Below, one piece after another: positions 45,416-53,578 of a DNA stretch of 64,000 nucleotides. The number at the start of each line of letters is the position of its first letter. Within the stretch, counting starts at the first letter, position 1. Under the pieces are notes generated by a model that did not search any database, was not told where the DNA came from, and worked only from the letters and a program-made list of their open reading frames with translations. The position numbers and the translations under genes are program-made. The stretch is from Lewinellaceae bacterium. GTDB taxonomy: Bacteria > Bacteroidota > Bacteroidia > Chitinophagales > Saprospiraceae. The DNA is taken from positions 930,001 to 994,000 of the forward strand of contig JACJYG010000004.1 in NCBI GenBank assembly GCA_020636215.1. The letters run 5' to 3'.

Positions 45416-46840
45416 ATGGAATCCATTAGCGTATTTGACATGCTCAAAGTCGGCATCGGCCCGTCCAGCTCCCATACCCTGGGGCCCTGGCGCGCCGCCG
45501 AATGCTTCTACCGGGAGCTGCAAGCCCACGATTTGCTAGCTTCCGTATACCGCCTGCAGGCACATTTATACGGCTCGCTGGCCCTCACCGGTATTGGCCA
45601 CGGCACCGACATCGCCGTGCTGCTCGGCCTCAGCGGACAGGACCCCGAAACAATGCCGGTGGAGGACGTGCAGCGCATTCCCGAACGCATCAAAACAGAA
45701 CAAAGCCTGCTCCTGGCGAATAGCCATCCCATTGCCTTTCAGCCGGAAAAGGATGTCCTCTTTCATTTCTCCGAGCGCCTGCCCGGCCACGCCAATGGCC
45801 TCATTTTTCAGGCATTTGACGCCGGTGGAGATTTAGTTTATGAAAGCACTTACTACTCCGTAGGCGGCGGCTTTGTGGTGAAGGAAGGCGAAGCGGGGCA
45901 GGCAAATTTCATGTCGCTGCCTCATCCAATCATTACCGCCCGGGAGCTCGCCCGCTACTGTATTGAGGAAAACGCCTCCATCTGGGAAGTGGTGCTGGAA
46001 AACGAGCGCACCTGGCGCAAACCATCGGAGGTAAAAACCGGGCTCTTGCGCATCTGGAATGTAATGAAGGAGTGTATGTACCGCGGCTGCCATACCCGCG
46101 GCACGCTGCCCGGAGGGCTTAATGTCACCCGCCGCGCCGCCGATATCCATGACAAATTGCTGAAGCCATGTCCGTACACCAATGCCGACGAGTGGCTGGC
46201 ATGCCTGTCTCGCTGCGATTATGAATTTTCCAAGGTGCTCAAATGGATCGGCTGCTTTGCCATGGCCGTCAATGAAGAGAACGCCAGCTTCGGGCGCATC
46301 GTTACGGCGCCCACCAATGGCGCGGCAGGCGTCATCCCGGCCGTGCTGATGTATTATATCTGCTTTACCGAAAAAGAGGTTACGGATGACGACATCGTCA
46401 AATTTCTGATGGTGGCCGGTGAGGTGGGCAGTATTTTCAAGAAAGGCGCTACTATTTCCGCCGCTATGGGCGGCTGCCAGGCGGAGATCGGCGTGTCGTC
46501 GGCCATGGCGGCGGCGGCGCTCACCGAAGGCCTCGGCGGCAGCGTCGGCCAGGCGCTTATGGCGGCAGAGATCGCCATGGAACACCACCTGGGCCTAACC
46601 TGCGACCCCATACAGGGCCTCGTGCAGGTGCCCTGCATCGAGCGCAACAGCATGGGCGCTGTTAAGGCCATCACCGCCGCTAATATCGCATTGGATAGTG
46701 ACCCGGACAAGGCCAAGGTCCACCTCGATGAAGTGATCAAAACCATGTGGGAAACGGCCCAGGATATGAACACCAAATACAAGGAAACCTCACAGGGCGG
46801 CCTGGCGGTGAATATTTCGATCAAAGTGCCCGAGTGTTAA
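45416..46840 (+). CDS. sdaA: L-serine ammonia-lyase (iron-sulfur, single chain)
   Basis: 474 residues. It deaminates L-serine to pyruvate with a [4Fe-4S] cluster. The N-terminal beta domain (SVFDMLKVGIGPSSSHTLGPWRAAECF) and the catalytic alpha domain are fused, as in SdaA of E. coli. Visible motifs: TAPTNGAAGVIPAVLMYY, GATISAAMGGCQAEIGVSSAMAA, HLGLTCDPIQGLVQVPCIERNSMGA; the cysteines in the last two segments are candidate cluster ligands. A hairpin follows directly after the stop. Confidence 0.95.
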   Translation: MESISVFDMLKVGIGPSSSHTLGPWRAAECFYRELQAHDLLASVYRLQAHLYGSLALTGIGHGTDIAVLLGLSGQDPETMPVEDVQRIPERIKTEQSLLLANSHPIAFQPEKDVLFHFSERLPGHANGLIFQAFDAGGDLVYESTYYSVGGGFVVKEGEAGQANFMSLPHPIITARELARYCIEENASIWEVVLENERTWRKPSEVKTGLLRIWNVMKECMYRGCHTRGTLPGGLNVTRRAADIHDKLLKPCPYTNADEWLACLSRCDYEFSKVLKWIGCFAMAVNEENASFGRIVTAPTNGAAGVIPAVLMYYICFTEKEVTDDDIVKFLMVAGEVGSIFKKGATISAAMGGCQAEIGVSSAMAAAALTEGLGGSVGQALMAAEIAMEHHLGLTCDPIQGLVQVPCIERNSMGAVKAITAANIALDSDPDKAKVHLDEVIKTMWETAQDMNTKYKETSQGGLAVNISIKVPEC

Positions 46841-46906
46841 CCCGAACTCCAGTTCGGGTCGGAGAAATAGCGGTGAATATTTCGATCAAAGTGCCGGAAT
46901 GTTAAC
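46805..46906. repeat. Duplicated 3' end of sdaA
   Basis: The last 36 or so bases of sdaA, from GCGGTGAATATTTCGATC to the TGTTAACC around its stop (46805-46842), recur almost exactly at 46870-46906, 65 bases further on. The copies differ in only a few bases. The second copy has no reading frame of its own to continue, so it looks like a slipped-strand or gene-end duplication. Confidence 0.85.
46841..46858 (+). terminator. Hairpin at the end of sdaA
   Basis: CCCGAACT and AGTTCGGG form an exact 8-bp stem with a CC loop, starting at the base after the TAA. There is no T-run directly after it, so it may be a weak terminator or a processing hairpin. A second pair, CCTGAGCT near 46905 and AGCTCAGG near 46970, could form a further hairpin. 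The rest of the gap to 47196 holds the duplicated gene end and a gene remnant. Confidence 0.55.
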
Positions 46907-47006
46907 CTGAGCTGCTGTTTGGGCTTGAAAAAGCGCCATTCAAACCTGAGATTTTGTTAAACTCTATGGCCAGCTCAGGCGCCGAACTGGAGTCTGGCGG
47001 AACATT

Positions 47007-47168
47007 TTAATCTGTGCGGCGGAACGGCTCCTCCACCAGGCCCTCCTTCACCAGGCCTTCATAGTAGCGGCTCAGCCAGCGGAGTTTCTTCCAGTCCTGC
47101 ACCTTCAATTCGTGCCGGAGAGAGACGTTGATGAGGAATAACTCCGTTTTCTTCTCGCTTTTTGGATT
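47007..47168 (-). pseudogene. C-terminal gene remnant, family unknown
   Basis: On the minus strand a frame ending in TAA at 47007 reads about 53 codons without a usable start: KTELFLINVSLRHELKVQDW, KKLRWLSRYYEGLVKEGLVE, then EPFRRTD. The composition and helix-like pattern are clearly protein-like, and an in-frame stop lies just upstream at 47169. I do not recognise the family. It probably is the decayed 3' end of a gene; the promoter of the NIPSNAP gene now overlaps it. Confidence 0.5.
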
Positions 47169-47196
47169 TTACCGAAATGTCAAAATCAGATAAAAC

Positions 47197-48000
47197 ATGA
47201 ACCCAACCAAATTCCTCCTTCTAATCACTGGTATTTTCACCCTTGCAAGCTGTAAAACAATGGATACCAACCATTCAACACCCTTAGCGCAATCCAGGGA
47301 ATACTATCAGCTTAAGATTTATACTTTCGATACGGATGAACAAGTACAAACTACGGACAACTATCTTAAAGAAGCCTATTTGCCTGGACTAAAAAGGCTG
47401 GGCATTCAAAATATTGGCGTGTTCAAACCAAGTCCAGATGGAACGGACTCCGTAAAAAAGATATTGATCTTGGTTCCATTTTCTTCTTTGGCACAATTCC
47501 TTACGCTTGAGGAGGAACTTGGAAAGGACCAAACTTATTTATCCGCCGGCCAGGATTATATTGGGGTTTCCCATCAACACCCCCCATACAGTCGTTTTGA
47601 ATCGATATTATTGAAGGCATTTGAAGATATGCCGGCTATGCAAGCCTCCAAACTAGATGGCCCGAGAGCGAACCGGATCTATGAATTGCGGAGTTATGAA
47701 TCGCCGACAGAAGCTTATTTCAAGAATAAAGTTGACATGTTTAATGCAGGTGGAGAGATCAAGCTCTTTGAACGGCTCGGTTTCAATGCCGTATTTTACG
47801 CAGAAGTGATTTCAGGGCCTAAGATGCCCAATCTGATGTATATGACCACGTTCTCCGGCCTGTCAAGCAGGGAGGAACATTGGAAGGAATTCGGAGAAGC
47901 ACCCGAATGGGAAAAACTGAAAGCCATGCCTAAATACATGAATAATGTTTCTCATATAGATATCTCTTATCTTTATCCAACTGAATATTCCGACTATTGA
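47197..48000 (+). CDS. NIPSNAP-family lipoprotein
   Basis: 267 residues. A lipoprotein signal peptide ends at a lipobox (FTLASCK, Cys19). Two NIPSNAP-type ferredoxin-like domains follow: EYYQLKIYTFDTDEQVQTTDNYLKEAYLPGLKRLGIQNIGVFK in the first, RIYELRSYESPTEAYFKNKVDMFNAGGEIKLFERLGFNAVFYAEVI in the second (ending MYMTTFSGLSSREEHWKEF). NIPSNAP proteins bind small ligands or modify them, but their function is uncertain. The gene is less GC-rich than its neighbours. Confidence 0.85.
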   Translation: MNPTKFLLLITGIFTLASCKTMDTNHSTPLAQSREYYQLKIYTFDTDEQVQTTDNYLKEAYLPGLKRLGIQNIGVFKPSPDGTDSVKKILILVPFSSLAQFLTLEEELGKDQTYLSAGQDYIGVSHQHPPYSRFESILLKAFEDMPAMQASKLDGPRANRIYELRSYESPTEAYFKNKVDMFNAGGEIKLFERLGFNAVFYAEVISGPKMPNLMYMTTFSGLSSREEHWKEFGEAPEWEKLKAMPKYMNNVSHIDISYLYPTEYSDY

Positions 48001-48033
48001 ATTTATTATCTTTAACGACAATAAGGATGTCGC

Positions 48034-48429
48034 ATGAGCAATCAAAAATCTCCCGCCTCCATTAAAACCGCCGATGACTACGTCGCCAGCCAGCCCCTAG
48101 AGCACCAGGCAACCCTGGAACAATTGCGGGCCTTCATCAAAGAAACCGTTCCGGAGGCGGAAGAAATGATCAGCTATCAGGTAATCTGTTACAAATACAT
48201 CTACAGCCTGGTGGGTATCGGAGCCACCAGGCAGTTTTGCAGCTTTTACACCATGAGCTCCAGCTTGGCCAAGGCCATGAAATCAGAACTGTCCGGCATC
48301 AAAGTTTCCGGAACGACCCTACACTTCCCCCCAAACGAGCCCCTGCCTTTCTCCCTGATCAACCGCATTATCCAGATAAGGATGCAGGAGAATGAGGCGA
48401 AGGCAATGCTGAAAAAGAAAAAAAAGTAA
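48034..48429 (+). CDS. DUF1801 (YdhG-like) protein
   Basis: 131 residues. KTADDYVASQPLEHQATLEQLRAFIKETVPEAEEMISYQVICYKY follows the DUF1801 pattern (YIxxxPxxxxxxLxxLRxxIxxxxPxAEExISYxxPxF), then FCSFYTMSSSLAKAM and a phosphate-gene-like LHFPPNEPLPFSLINRII end, with a poly-lysine tail. Structures of the family resemble iron-chaperone or small ligand-binding folds, but the role is unknown. TATCTTTA just upstream is a likely -7 box. Confidence 0.85.
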   Translation: MSNQKSPASIKTADDYVASQPLEHQATLEQLRAFIKETVPEAEEMISYQVICYKYIYSLVGIGATRQFCSFYTMSSSLAKAMKSELSGIKVSGTTLHFPPNEPLPFSLINRIIQIRMQENEAKAMLKKKKK

Positions 48430-48481
48430 TTGCTCCGGCCTGTTTTGTTATTTTTGGCAAAATCCGGGTTCACAGGCCCGC

Positions 48482-48523
48482 CCTGTAACCTTAAACTCAA
48501 CATTGAACCTGTAACCTTAAACT
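48482..48523. repeat. Two copies of a 16-bp direct repeat upstream of hypF
   Basis: CCTGTAACCTTAAACT occurs at 48482-48497 and 48508-48523, followed by a third partial TGTAACC. They lie in the 126-base gap before hypF. Possible regulator-binding half-sites, or another simple intergenic repeat. Confidence 0.6.
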
Positions 48524-48555
48524 TGTAACCGCTAAGCCAGAACCAGCCACCACCA

Positions 48556-50847
48556 ATGCCAACCCACCACATCCACATCGAAGGCCAGGTACAGGGCGTA
48601 GGCTTTCGGCCCTACGTCTACCGCCTGGCCAGGCAGCACGGCCTGAATGGGTGGGTAAGTAATACCACCGATGGCGTGCATGTGGAATTCAATGCCAGCC
48701 GGGAAATAGCGAAGCAATTTTACAAAGCGCTTATCCGGCAGGCGCCGGCCATGTCCATTATTACCCATCATCGCATAGCGGAAATCCCGAATAAAACTTT
48801 TGATGATTTTGAAATTGTAGACAGTGAGGTAGGCGGCGAGGCAAAGCTTCTCCTTACGCCCGATTTCGCTATGTGCGAGGATTGCCGGGAGGAGCTTTAC
48901 ATAAAAAATGACGACCGCCGGTTCGGCTACCCCTTCATTACCTGCACCAACTGTGGGCCGCGTTTTTCCATCGTCACCCAACTCCCCTACGACCGGGAGC
49001 GCACTACCATGGCGCCTTTCGAGATGTGCCTCGACTGCCAGGCGGAGTATGAGAGCCCGCTGAACCGACGCTACTATTCCCAGACCAACTCCTGCCCGGC
49101 CTGCAGCATCCACCTCAGCCTCTTCCATCAGGAGAAAGGCCGGCTGCCCAACAGTCAGGAAGCCATTCTGCATAAAGTACCCCGTTTGTGGTCAGAAGGG
49201 CGCATTATCGCCATCAAGGGGATCGGAGGCTTTCTGCTTACCTGTGACGCCACCAATGCCGATGCGATATTATTCCTGCGCAGCCGCAAGCACCGCCCGG
49301 ACAAACCCTTTGCACTGATGTACCCAAGCCTGGATAGCATCGCCCAGGATGCGGAACTGTCCGAGTCAGCGATAGAAGCACTGCAATCTCCGACAGCGCC
49401 TATTGTGCTGCTGCCGGTGAAGAAAAAACCTGCCAGTGGGATCGACCTGCCGGGCATTGCCCCCGAGCTCGACCAGATCGGGGTGATGCTGCCCTACGCG
49501 CCCTTATTCGATATGTTGTTAAAAACCTTCGGCAAGCCGATCATCGCCACCAGTGGCAATCTCAGCGGTTCTCCAATTTGCTACGAGGAAATCGATGCCT
49601 TGGATTATCTGGCGCCCATCGCTGATTATATCCTCACACATGATCGCGATATTGCCGCCCCGCAGGACGACAGCGTGTTGCGCTTCAGCCCTTTTCACGA
49701 CAAACGCATTATCCTGCGCCGCTCCAGAGGAATGGCGCCGACCTTCCTGCCTCCAACTCCGGCGCCGCAGGGGCAATCGCTCCTGGCCATGGGTGCGGAA
49801 ATGAAGAGCGCCTTTACCCTGATGCACGCTCAAAATTTTTATGTCAGTCAATTCCTTGGCAGCCTGGACGAATTCGAATCACAAGAGCGCTTCCGGAAGA
49901 TGGTGTACCATCTTCTGGGCTTATTTGACGCCCAGCCGCAGGCCATCCTGGTTGATCAGCACCCGGGGTACTTCAGTACACAGTTTGGCGAAGAACTGGC
50001 CAGGCACTGGGGCATTCCCCTCCAAACCGTTCAACATCACGAAGCGCACTTTGCTGCAGTGCTGGGCGAGCACGGCCTGCTCCATCCCGAATCGCCCATC
50101 CTGGGTGTCATCTGGGATGGTTTGGGCCTGGGGCAGGACGGACAAGCCTGGGGCGGTGAATTTTTCCGCTACAACGGGCAATCATTTGAAAGGCTCGTAT
50201 ATTTCGACTATTTTAGTTACGTTTTAGGCGATAAAACTGCGCGGGAACCCCGTCTGTCCGCCCTCATGGCCACAGCCGGCCTACCGGAAGCGGAAATAGA
50301 ACTTTTGCCGAAATTCAGCAAAACCGAATGGGACGTTTACCAGAAAATGCTGGAAAGTGGGAACGGTATGCAGTCGTCGAGTGTGGGCCGTTTGTTCGAT
50401 GCGGCAGCCAGCCTGCTTATTGGACGGGATAAGTGCACCTTCGAAGGTGAAGCCGCCATGCAGTTGGAAAAGCTGGCTACAGATTATTGCCTCCGAAATG
50501 GGTTGGCAATGAAAGAATCCTACCCCATCTGGAAAAAAAATGCGCCCACCCTCTCCACCCGGCAATTGATGGCGGGTATTCTGGCCGGACTGAAAGCCGG
50601 CCAGGACAAAGGGTACATCGCCGCCTGCTTTCACTGGTCGCTGGCCATGGCCATCCGGCCGGTAGCGGAGGCTGCAGGGGTGCGAAAGATTGCTTTCAGC
50701 GGAGGTGTTTGGCAAAATGCATTGCTGGTGGATATGGTAATCGAACTGCTGGGAAAGGATTTTGAACTGTACTTCCACCGCGAGCTGTCACCCAATGATG
50801 AAAATATTGCCTTTGGGCAATTATGCCATAGTTTTATTGTAGCTTGA
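48556..50847 (+). CDS. hypF: Carbamoyltransferase HypF
   Basis: 763 residues. It makes the carbamoyl group that becomes the CN ligands of [NiFe] hydrogenases. Domains in order: acylphosphatase (GQVQGVGFRP, about 1-90); two zinc-finger pairs starting at Cys107 (CEDC) and Cys158 (CLDC); a YrdC/Sua5-like domain (IIAIKGIGGFLLTCDATN, about 210-380); and a Kae1-like domain with HHEAH at 494-498 (His494/His498) and VIWDGLGLGQDGQAWGG. It starts a hypF-hypD-hypE run. Confidence 0.95.
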   Translation: MPTHHIHIEGQVQGVGFRPYVYRLARQHGLNGWVSNTTDGVHVEFNASREIAKQFYKALIRQAPAMSIITHHRIAEIPNKTFDDFEIVDSEVGGEAKLLLTPDFAMCEDCREELYIKNDDRRFGYPFITCTNCGPRFSIVTQLPYDRERTTMAPFEMCLDCQAEYESPLNRRYYSQTNSCPACSIHLSLFHQEKGRLPNSQEAILHKVPRLWSEGRIIAIKGIGGFLLTCDATNADAILFLRSRKHRPDKPFALMYPSLDSIAQDAELSESAIEALQSPTAPIVLLPVKKKPASGIDLPGIAPELDQIGVMLPYAPLFDMLLKTFGKPIIATSGNLSGSPICYEEIDALDYLAPIADYILTHDRDIAAPQDDSVLRFSPFHDKRIILRRSRGMAPTFLPPTPAPQGQSLLAMGAEMKSAFTLMHAQNFYVSQFLGSLDEFESQERFRKMVYHLLGLFDAQPQAILVDQHPGYFSTQFGEELARHWGIPLQTVQHHEAHFAAVLGEHGLLHPESPILGVIWDGLGLGQDGQAWGGEFFRYNGQSFERLVYFDYFSYVLGDKTAREPRLSALMATAGLPEAEIELLPKFSKTEWDVYQKMLESGNGMQSSSVGRLFDAAASLLIGRDKCTFEGEAAMQLEKLATDYCLRNGLAMKESYPIWKKNAPTLSTRQLMAGILAGLKAGQDKGYIAACFHWSLAMAIRPVAEAAGVRKIAFSGGVWQNALLVDMVIELLGKDFELYFHRELSPNDENIAFGQLCHSFIVA

Positions 50848-50879
50848 GTTGCTTGTTTCTTTCATAACTACCGAGTATT

Positions 50880-51980
50880 ATGAAATTCCTAACCGAATAC
50901 CGACAACCAGAATTGGTCAGCCAGTACCTTGACGAGATCAGGAAAACCGTCACCCGTACGTGGACGATCATGGAGGTGTGCGGCGGCCAAACCCACAGCT
51001 TAGTCAAAAACGGCATCCTGAATATGCTGCCCGGGGAAGTACAGATGGTGCACGGCCCGGGCTGCCCGGTTTGCGTCACCCCGCTCAACCTGATCGATAA
51101 AGCAGTATTCCTTGCCCAGGAGCGGGGTGTCATCCTTTGCTCCTTTGGAGATATGCTCCGAGTACCCGGTTCAAAAAAGAGCCTGCTACAGGCAAAAGCC
51201 GAAGGAGCGGATGTTCGCATTCTTTACTCTCCTCTGGAAGCAGTGAAACTGGCAAAAGAAAACCCCGGCAAGGAAGTGGTTTTCTTTGCGGTAGGCTTTG
51301 AAACGACTGCGCCGGCCAATGCTTTGTCGGTGATTCAGGCTGAACACCTGGGGGTAAAGAATTACTCCATTCTGCCTTCTCATGTACTCGTTCCTCCCGC
51401 CATCGAAGCGGTAATGGATGACGAGGAAAGTAATATTCAGGGCTTCCTCGCCGCCGGCCATGTCTGCGCCATAATGGGTACTGAAGAATACTATCCAATC
51501 GTGGAGCGCTATCACATCCCCATTGTAGTGACAGGATTCGAGCCAGTCGACTTGTTACAAGGCATCCTCATGACGGTCCGACAACTGGAGCAAGGGGCCG
51601 CTAAACTGGAGAACCAGTACAGCCGGATAGTGCGTCCCGAGGGCAATTTGGAAGCTAAAAAGATTATCTCCCGGGCCTTTGAAGTGGGCGACCGGGAATG
51701 GCGGGGCATCGGTACTATCCCCGGCAGCGGTTACCACCTGCGCCCGGAATACCGGGCCTACGACGCCAATATCAAATTCGATGTGAACATACCCGAAGCT
51801 AAAGAGAGCGAGGAATGCATTGCCGGGCTGGTGCTCAAAGGGATCAAAAAACCGCACGAGTGCCCACAATTCGGCAAAGGCTGTACGCCTTCTTCTCCAT
51901 TGGGAGCTCCGATGGTCTCTTCGGAAGGCGCCTGCGCGGCTTATTACCATTTCTCCCAGGTGATCTCGGAGATGGCCTAG
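50880..51980 (+). CDS. hypD: Hydrogenase maturation protein HypD
   Basis: 366 residues. With HypC it is the scaffold on which Fe(CN)2CO is built for [NiFe] hydrogenases. Conserved cysteines are visible: Cys34 in CGGQTHS, and Cys62/Cys65 in GPGCPVC; the C-terminal region contains further cysteines (CPQFGKGCTP, GACAAYY) that hold the [4Fe-4S] cluster. Spacing from hypF is 32 bases, so co-transcription is likely. No hypC gene is seen nearby. Confidence 0.95.
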   Translation: MKFLTEYRQPELVSQYLDEIRKTVTRTWTIMEVCGGQTHSLVKNGILNMLPGEVQMVHGPGCPVCVTPLNLIDKAVFLAQERGVILCSFGDMLRVPGSKKSLLQAKAEGADVRILYSPLEAVKLAKENPGKEVVFFAVGFETTAPANALSVIQAEHLGVKNYSILPSHVLVPPAIEAVMDDEESNIQGFLAAGHVCAIMGTEEYYPIVERYHIPIVVTGFEPVDLLQGILMTVRQLEQGAAKLENQYSRIVRPEGNLEAKKIISRAFEVGDREWRGIGTIPGSGYHLRPEYRAYDANIKFDVNIPEAKESEECIAGLVLKGIKKPHECPQFGKGCTPSSPLGAPMVSSEGACAAYYHFSQVISEMA

Positions 51981-51992
51981 GGTGGAATGGGA

Positions 51993-52040
51993 GGTTTAAT
52001 AGTTTAGAAGTTTAAAAGTTTAAAAGTTTAGGAGTTTATG
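51993..52040. repeat. Octamer tandem array, 6 copies
   Basis: Six consecutive 8-base units of the form AGTTTARR (AGTTTAGA, AGTTTAAA, AGTTTAAA, AGTTTAGG, with degenerate ends) between hypD and hypE. Period is exactly eight, as in the large array at 53267. Confidence 0.85.
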
Positions 52041-52092
52041 GTTGAATGGCCAAGCTACAATCATCAACTATCAACTGACAACAGGCTAACCT

Positions 52093-53151
52093 ATGACGAC
52101 TAAAAAGATAAAAATGCAACTGGACTGCCCCATGCCGGAGCTCGACTTTGATATCATTACCCTGGGGCATGGCAGCGGCGGCCTGCTGACTAACAAACTG
52201 CTGGAAAGTGGCGTATTCAGCCTGCTGAGTAATGACAAACTCGACACTCACCACGACGGGGCGGTGCTCTCTTACAATGGCCCGGTGGGGTTCTCTACCG
52301 ACAGTTTCGTCATCTCACCCATTTTTTTCCCAGGTGGGAACATCGGTGAACTGGCGGTCAACGGTACGGTGAACGACCTGGCTATGTGTGGCGCGATCCC
52401 CCAACACCTCTCCCTGGGCTTTGTCCTGGAGGAAGGCCTGAGCATGCAGGATTTCTGGCAGATCCTGGTTTCTATCAAAGGAGCCTGCGAACAAGCCGGG
52501 GTGCAGGTTGTGACCGGCGATACAAAAGTGGTGGAAAAGGGTAAAGGCGATAAGATATTTATCAATACCACCGGCCTGGGGCCAATCCATCCCAAAGCGA
52601 ATATCAGCATGAGCCGTATCCGGCCAGGTGATAAAGTCATCATCAGTGGCAACGTAGCCACTCATGGTGTCGCTATCCTTTCTGTCCGGGAAGGCCTACA
52701 GTTCGAAACGGATATTGAGAGTGATACCTGCAACCTCAACCATACCATCCGCGCCCTGCTCGACGAATTCGGCCCAGCTATCCACCTCATGCGCGACCCT
52801 ACCCGCGGCGGGGTAGCCACCGTGCTCAACGAACTGGCACGGGACACCCGGCTCGGCGTCGATATCCATCAGCCCCTCATCCCCCTCGACGAACAGGTAG
52901 AGGGCGCCTGCGAGATACTGGGCCTCGATCCGCTCTACGTGGCCAATGAGGGTATCTTCATTGCAATCGTCGAGGCGGAAATAGCCGAAGCCTTTACCGA
53001 CAAACTACGCAGCCTGGAGTACGGCGAAAATGCCGCCATCATCGGTGAAATAGTGGACGCCCACCCCCGGCAGGTCGTCCTCTCCAGTAATATCGGCGGC
53101 AAACGGGTCGTCAATATGCCGGTTGGAGAGCAGCTGCCGAGGATTTGTTAG
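52093..53151 (+). CDS. hypE: Hydrogenase maturation protein HypE
   Basis: 352 residues, PurM-like fold. It dehydrates the thiocarbamate on its own C-terminal cysteine to thiocyanate; the expected C-terminus PRIC is present. Glycine-rich motifs of the ATP site are visible (ITLGHGSGG, STDSFVISPIFFPGGNIGELAVNGTVNDLAMCG, and GDTKVVEKGKGDKIFINTTGLG). It follows hypD by 112 bases. Confidence 0.95.
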   Translation: MTTKKIKMQLDCPMPELDFDIITLGHGSGGLLTNKLLESGVFSLLSNDKLDTHHDGAVLSYNGPVGFSTDSFVISPIFFPGGNIGELAVNGTVNDLAMCGAIPQHLSLGFVLEEGLSMQDFWQILVSIKGACEQAGVQVVTGDTKVVEKGKGDKIFINTTGLGPIHPKANISMSRIRPGDKVIISGNVATHGVAILSVREGLQFETDIESDTCNLNHTIRALLDEFGPAIHLMRDPTRGGVATVLNELARDTRLGVDIHQPLIPLDEQVEGACEILGLDPLYVANEGIFIAIVEAEIAEAFTDKLRSLEYGENAAIIGEIVDAHPRQVVLSSNIGGKRVVNMPVGEQLPRIC

Positions 53152-53266
53152 TTCTTGGAGTACTGGTTCCTTCGGCCCCTGGTTCCCTGGAAAAATCCTA
53201 CCCATCTGCTGCCGCAGCCGGACAAGCATGCACTTCCCAGATTCCAGGAGGCGCCACAGCCGCGCC

Positions 53267-53578
53267 GACATTCCGACCTTCCGACATTTCGACGTTTCGA
53301 CATCCCGACCTTCCGACATCCCGACCTTTCGACATCCCGACGTTTCGACCTTCCGACCTTTCGACATCCCGACCTTCCGACATCCCGACCTTTCGACCTT
53401 TCGACGTTTCGACATCCCGACCTTTCGACCTTTCGACGTTTCGACATCCCGACCTTCCGACATCCCGACCTTCCGACATCCCGACATCCCGACCTTCCGA
53501 CCTTCCGACCTTCCGACATCCAGACCTTCCGACCTTTCGACATCCAGACGTTTCGACCTTCCGACCTTTCGACATCCT
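53267..53578. repeat. Exact octamer array GACNTYYC, 39 copies
   Basis: 312 bases contain 39 in-phase copies of an 8-base unit. Almost all are one of four words: GACATCCC, GACCTTCC, GACCTTTC and GACGTTTC, with rare variants ending A or T. No unit is lost or out of phase. Because eight is not a multiple of three, every reading frame stays open with an 8-residue period, which explains several false open frames. The array starts 115 bases after hypE and its last two bases overlap the stop codon of the convergent TPR gene. The rest of the gap 53152-53266 shows nothing. Confidence 0.97.

Noticed and set aside
53267..53578. CRISPR array
   Set aside because: Units are contiguous with no spacers and no cas genes nearby.
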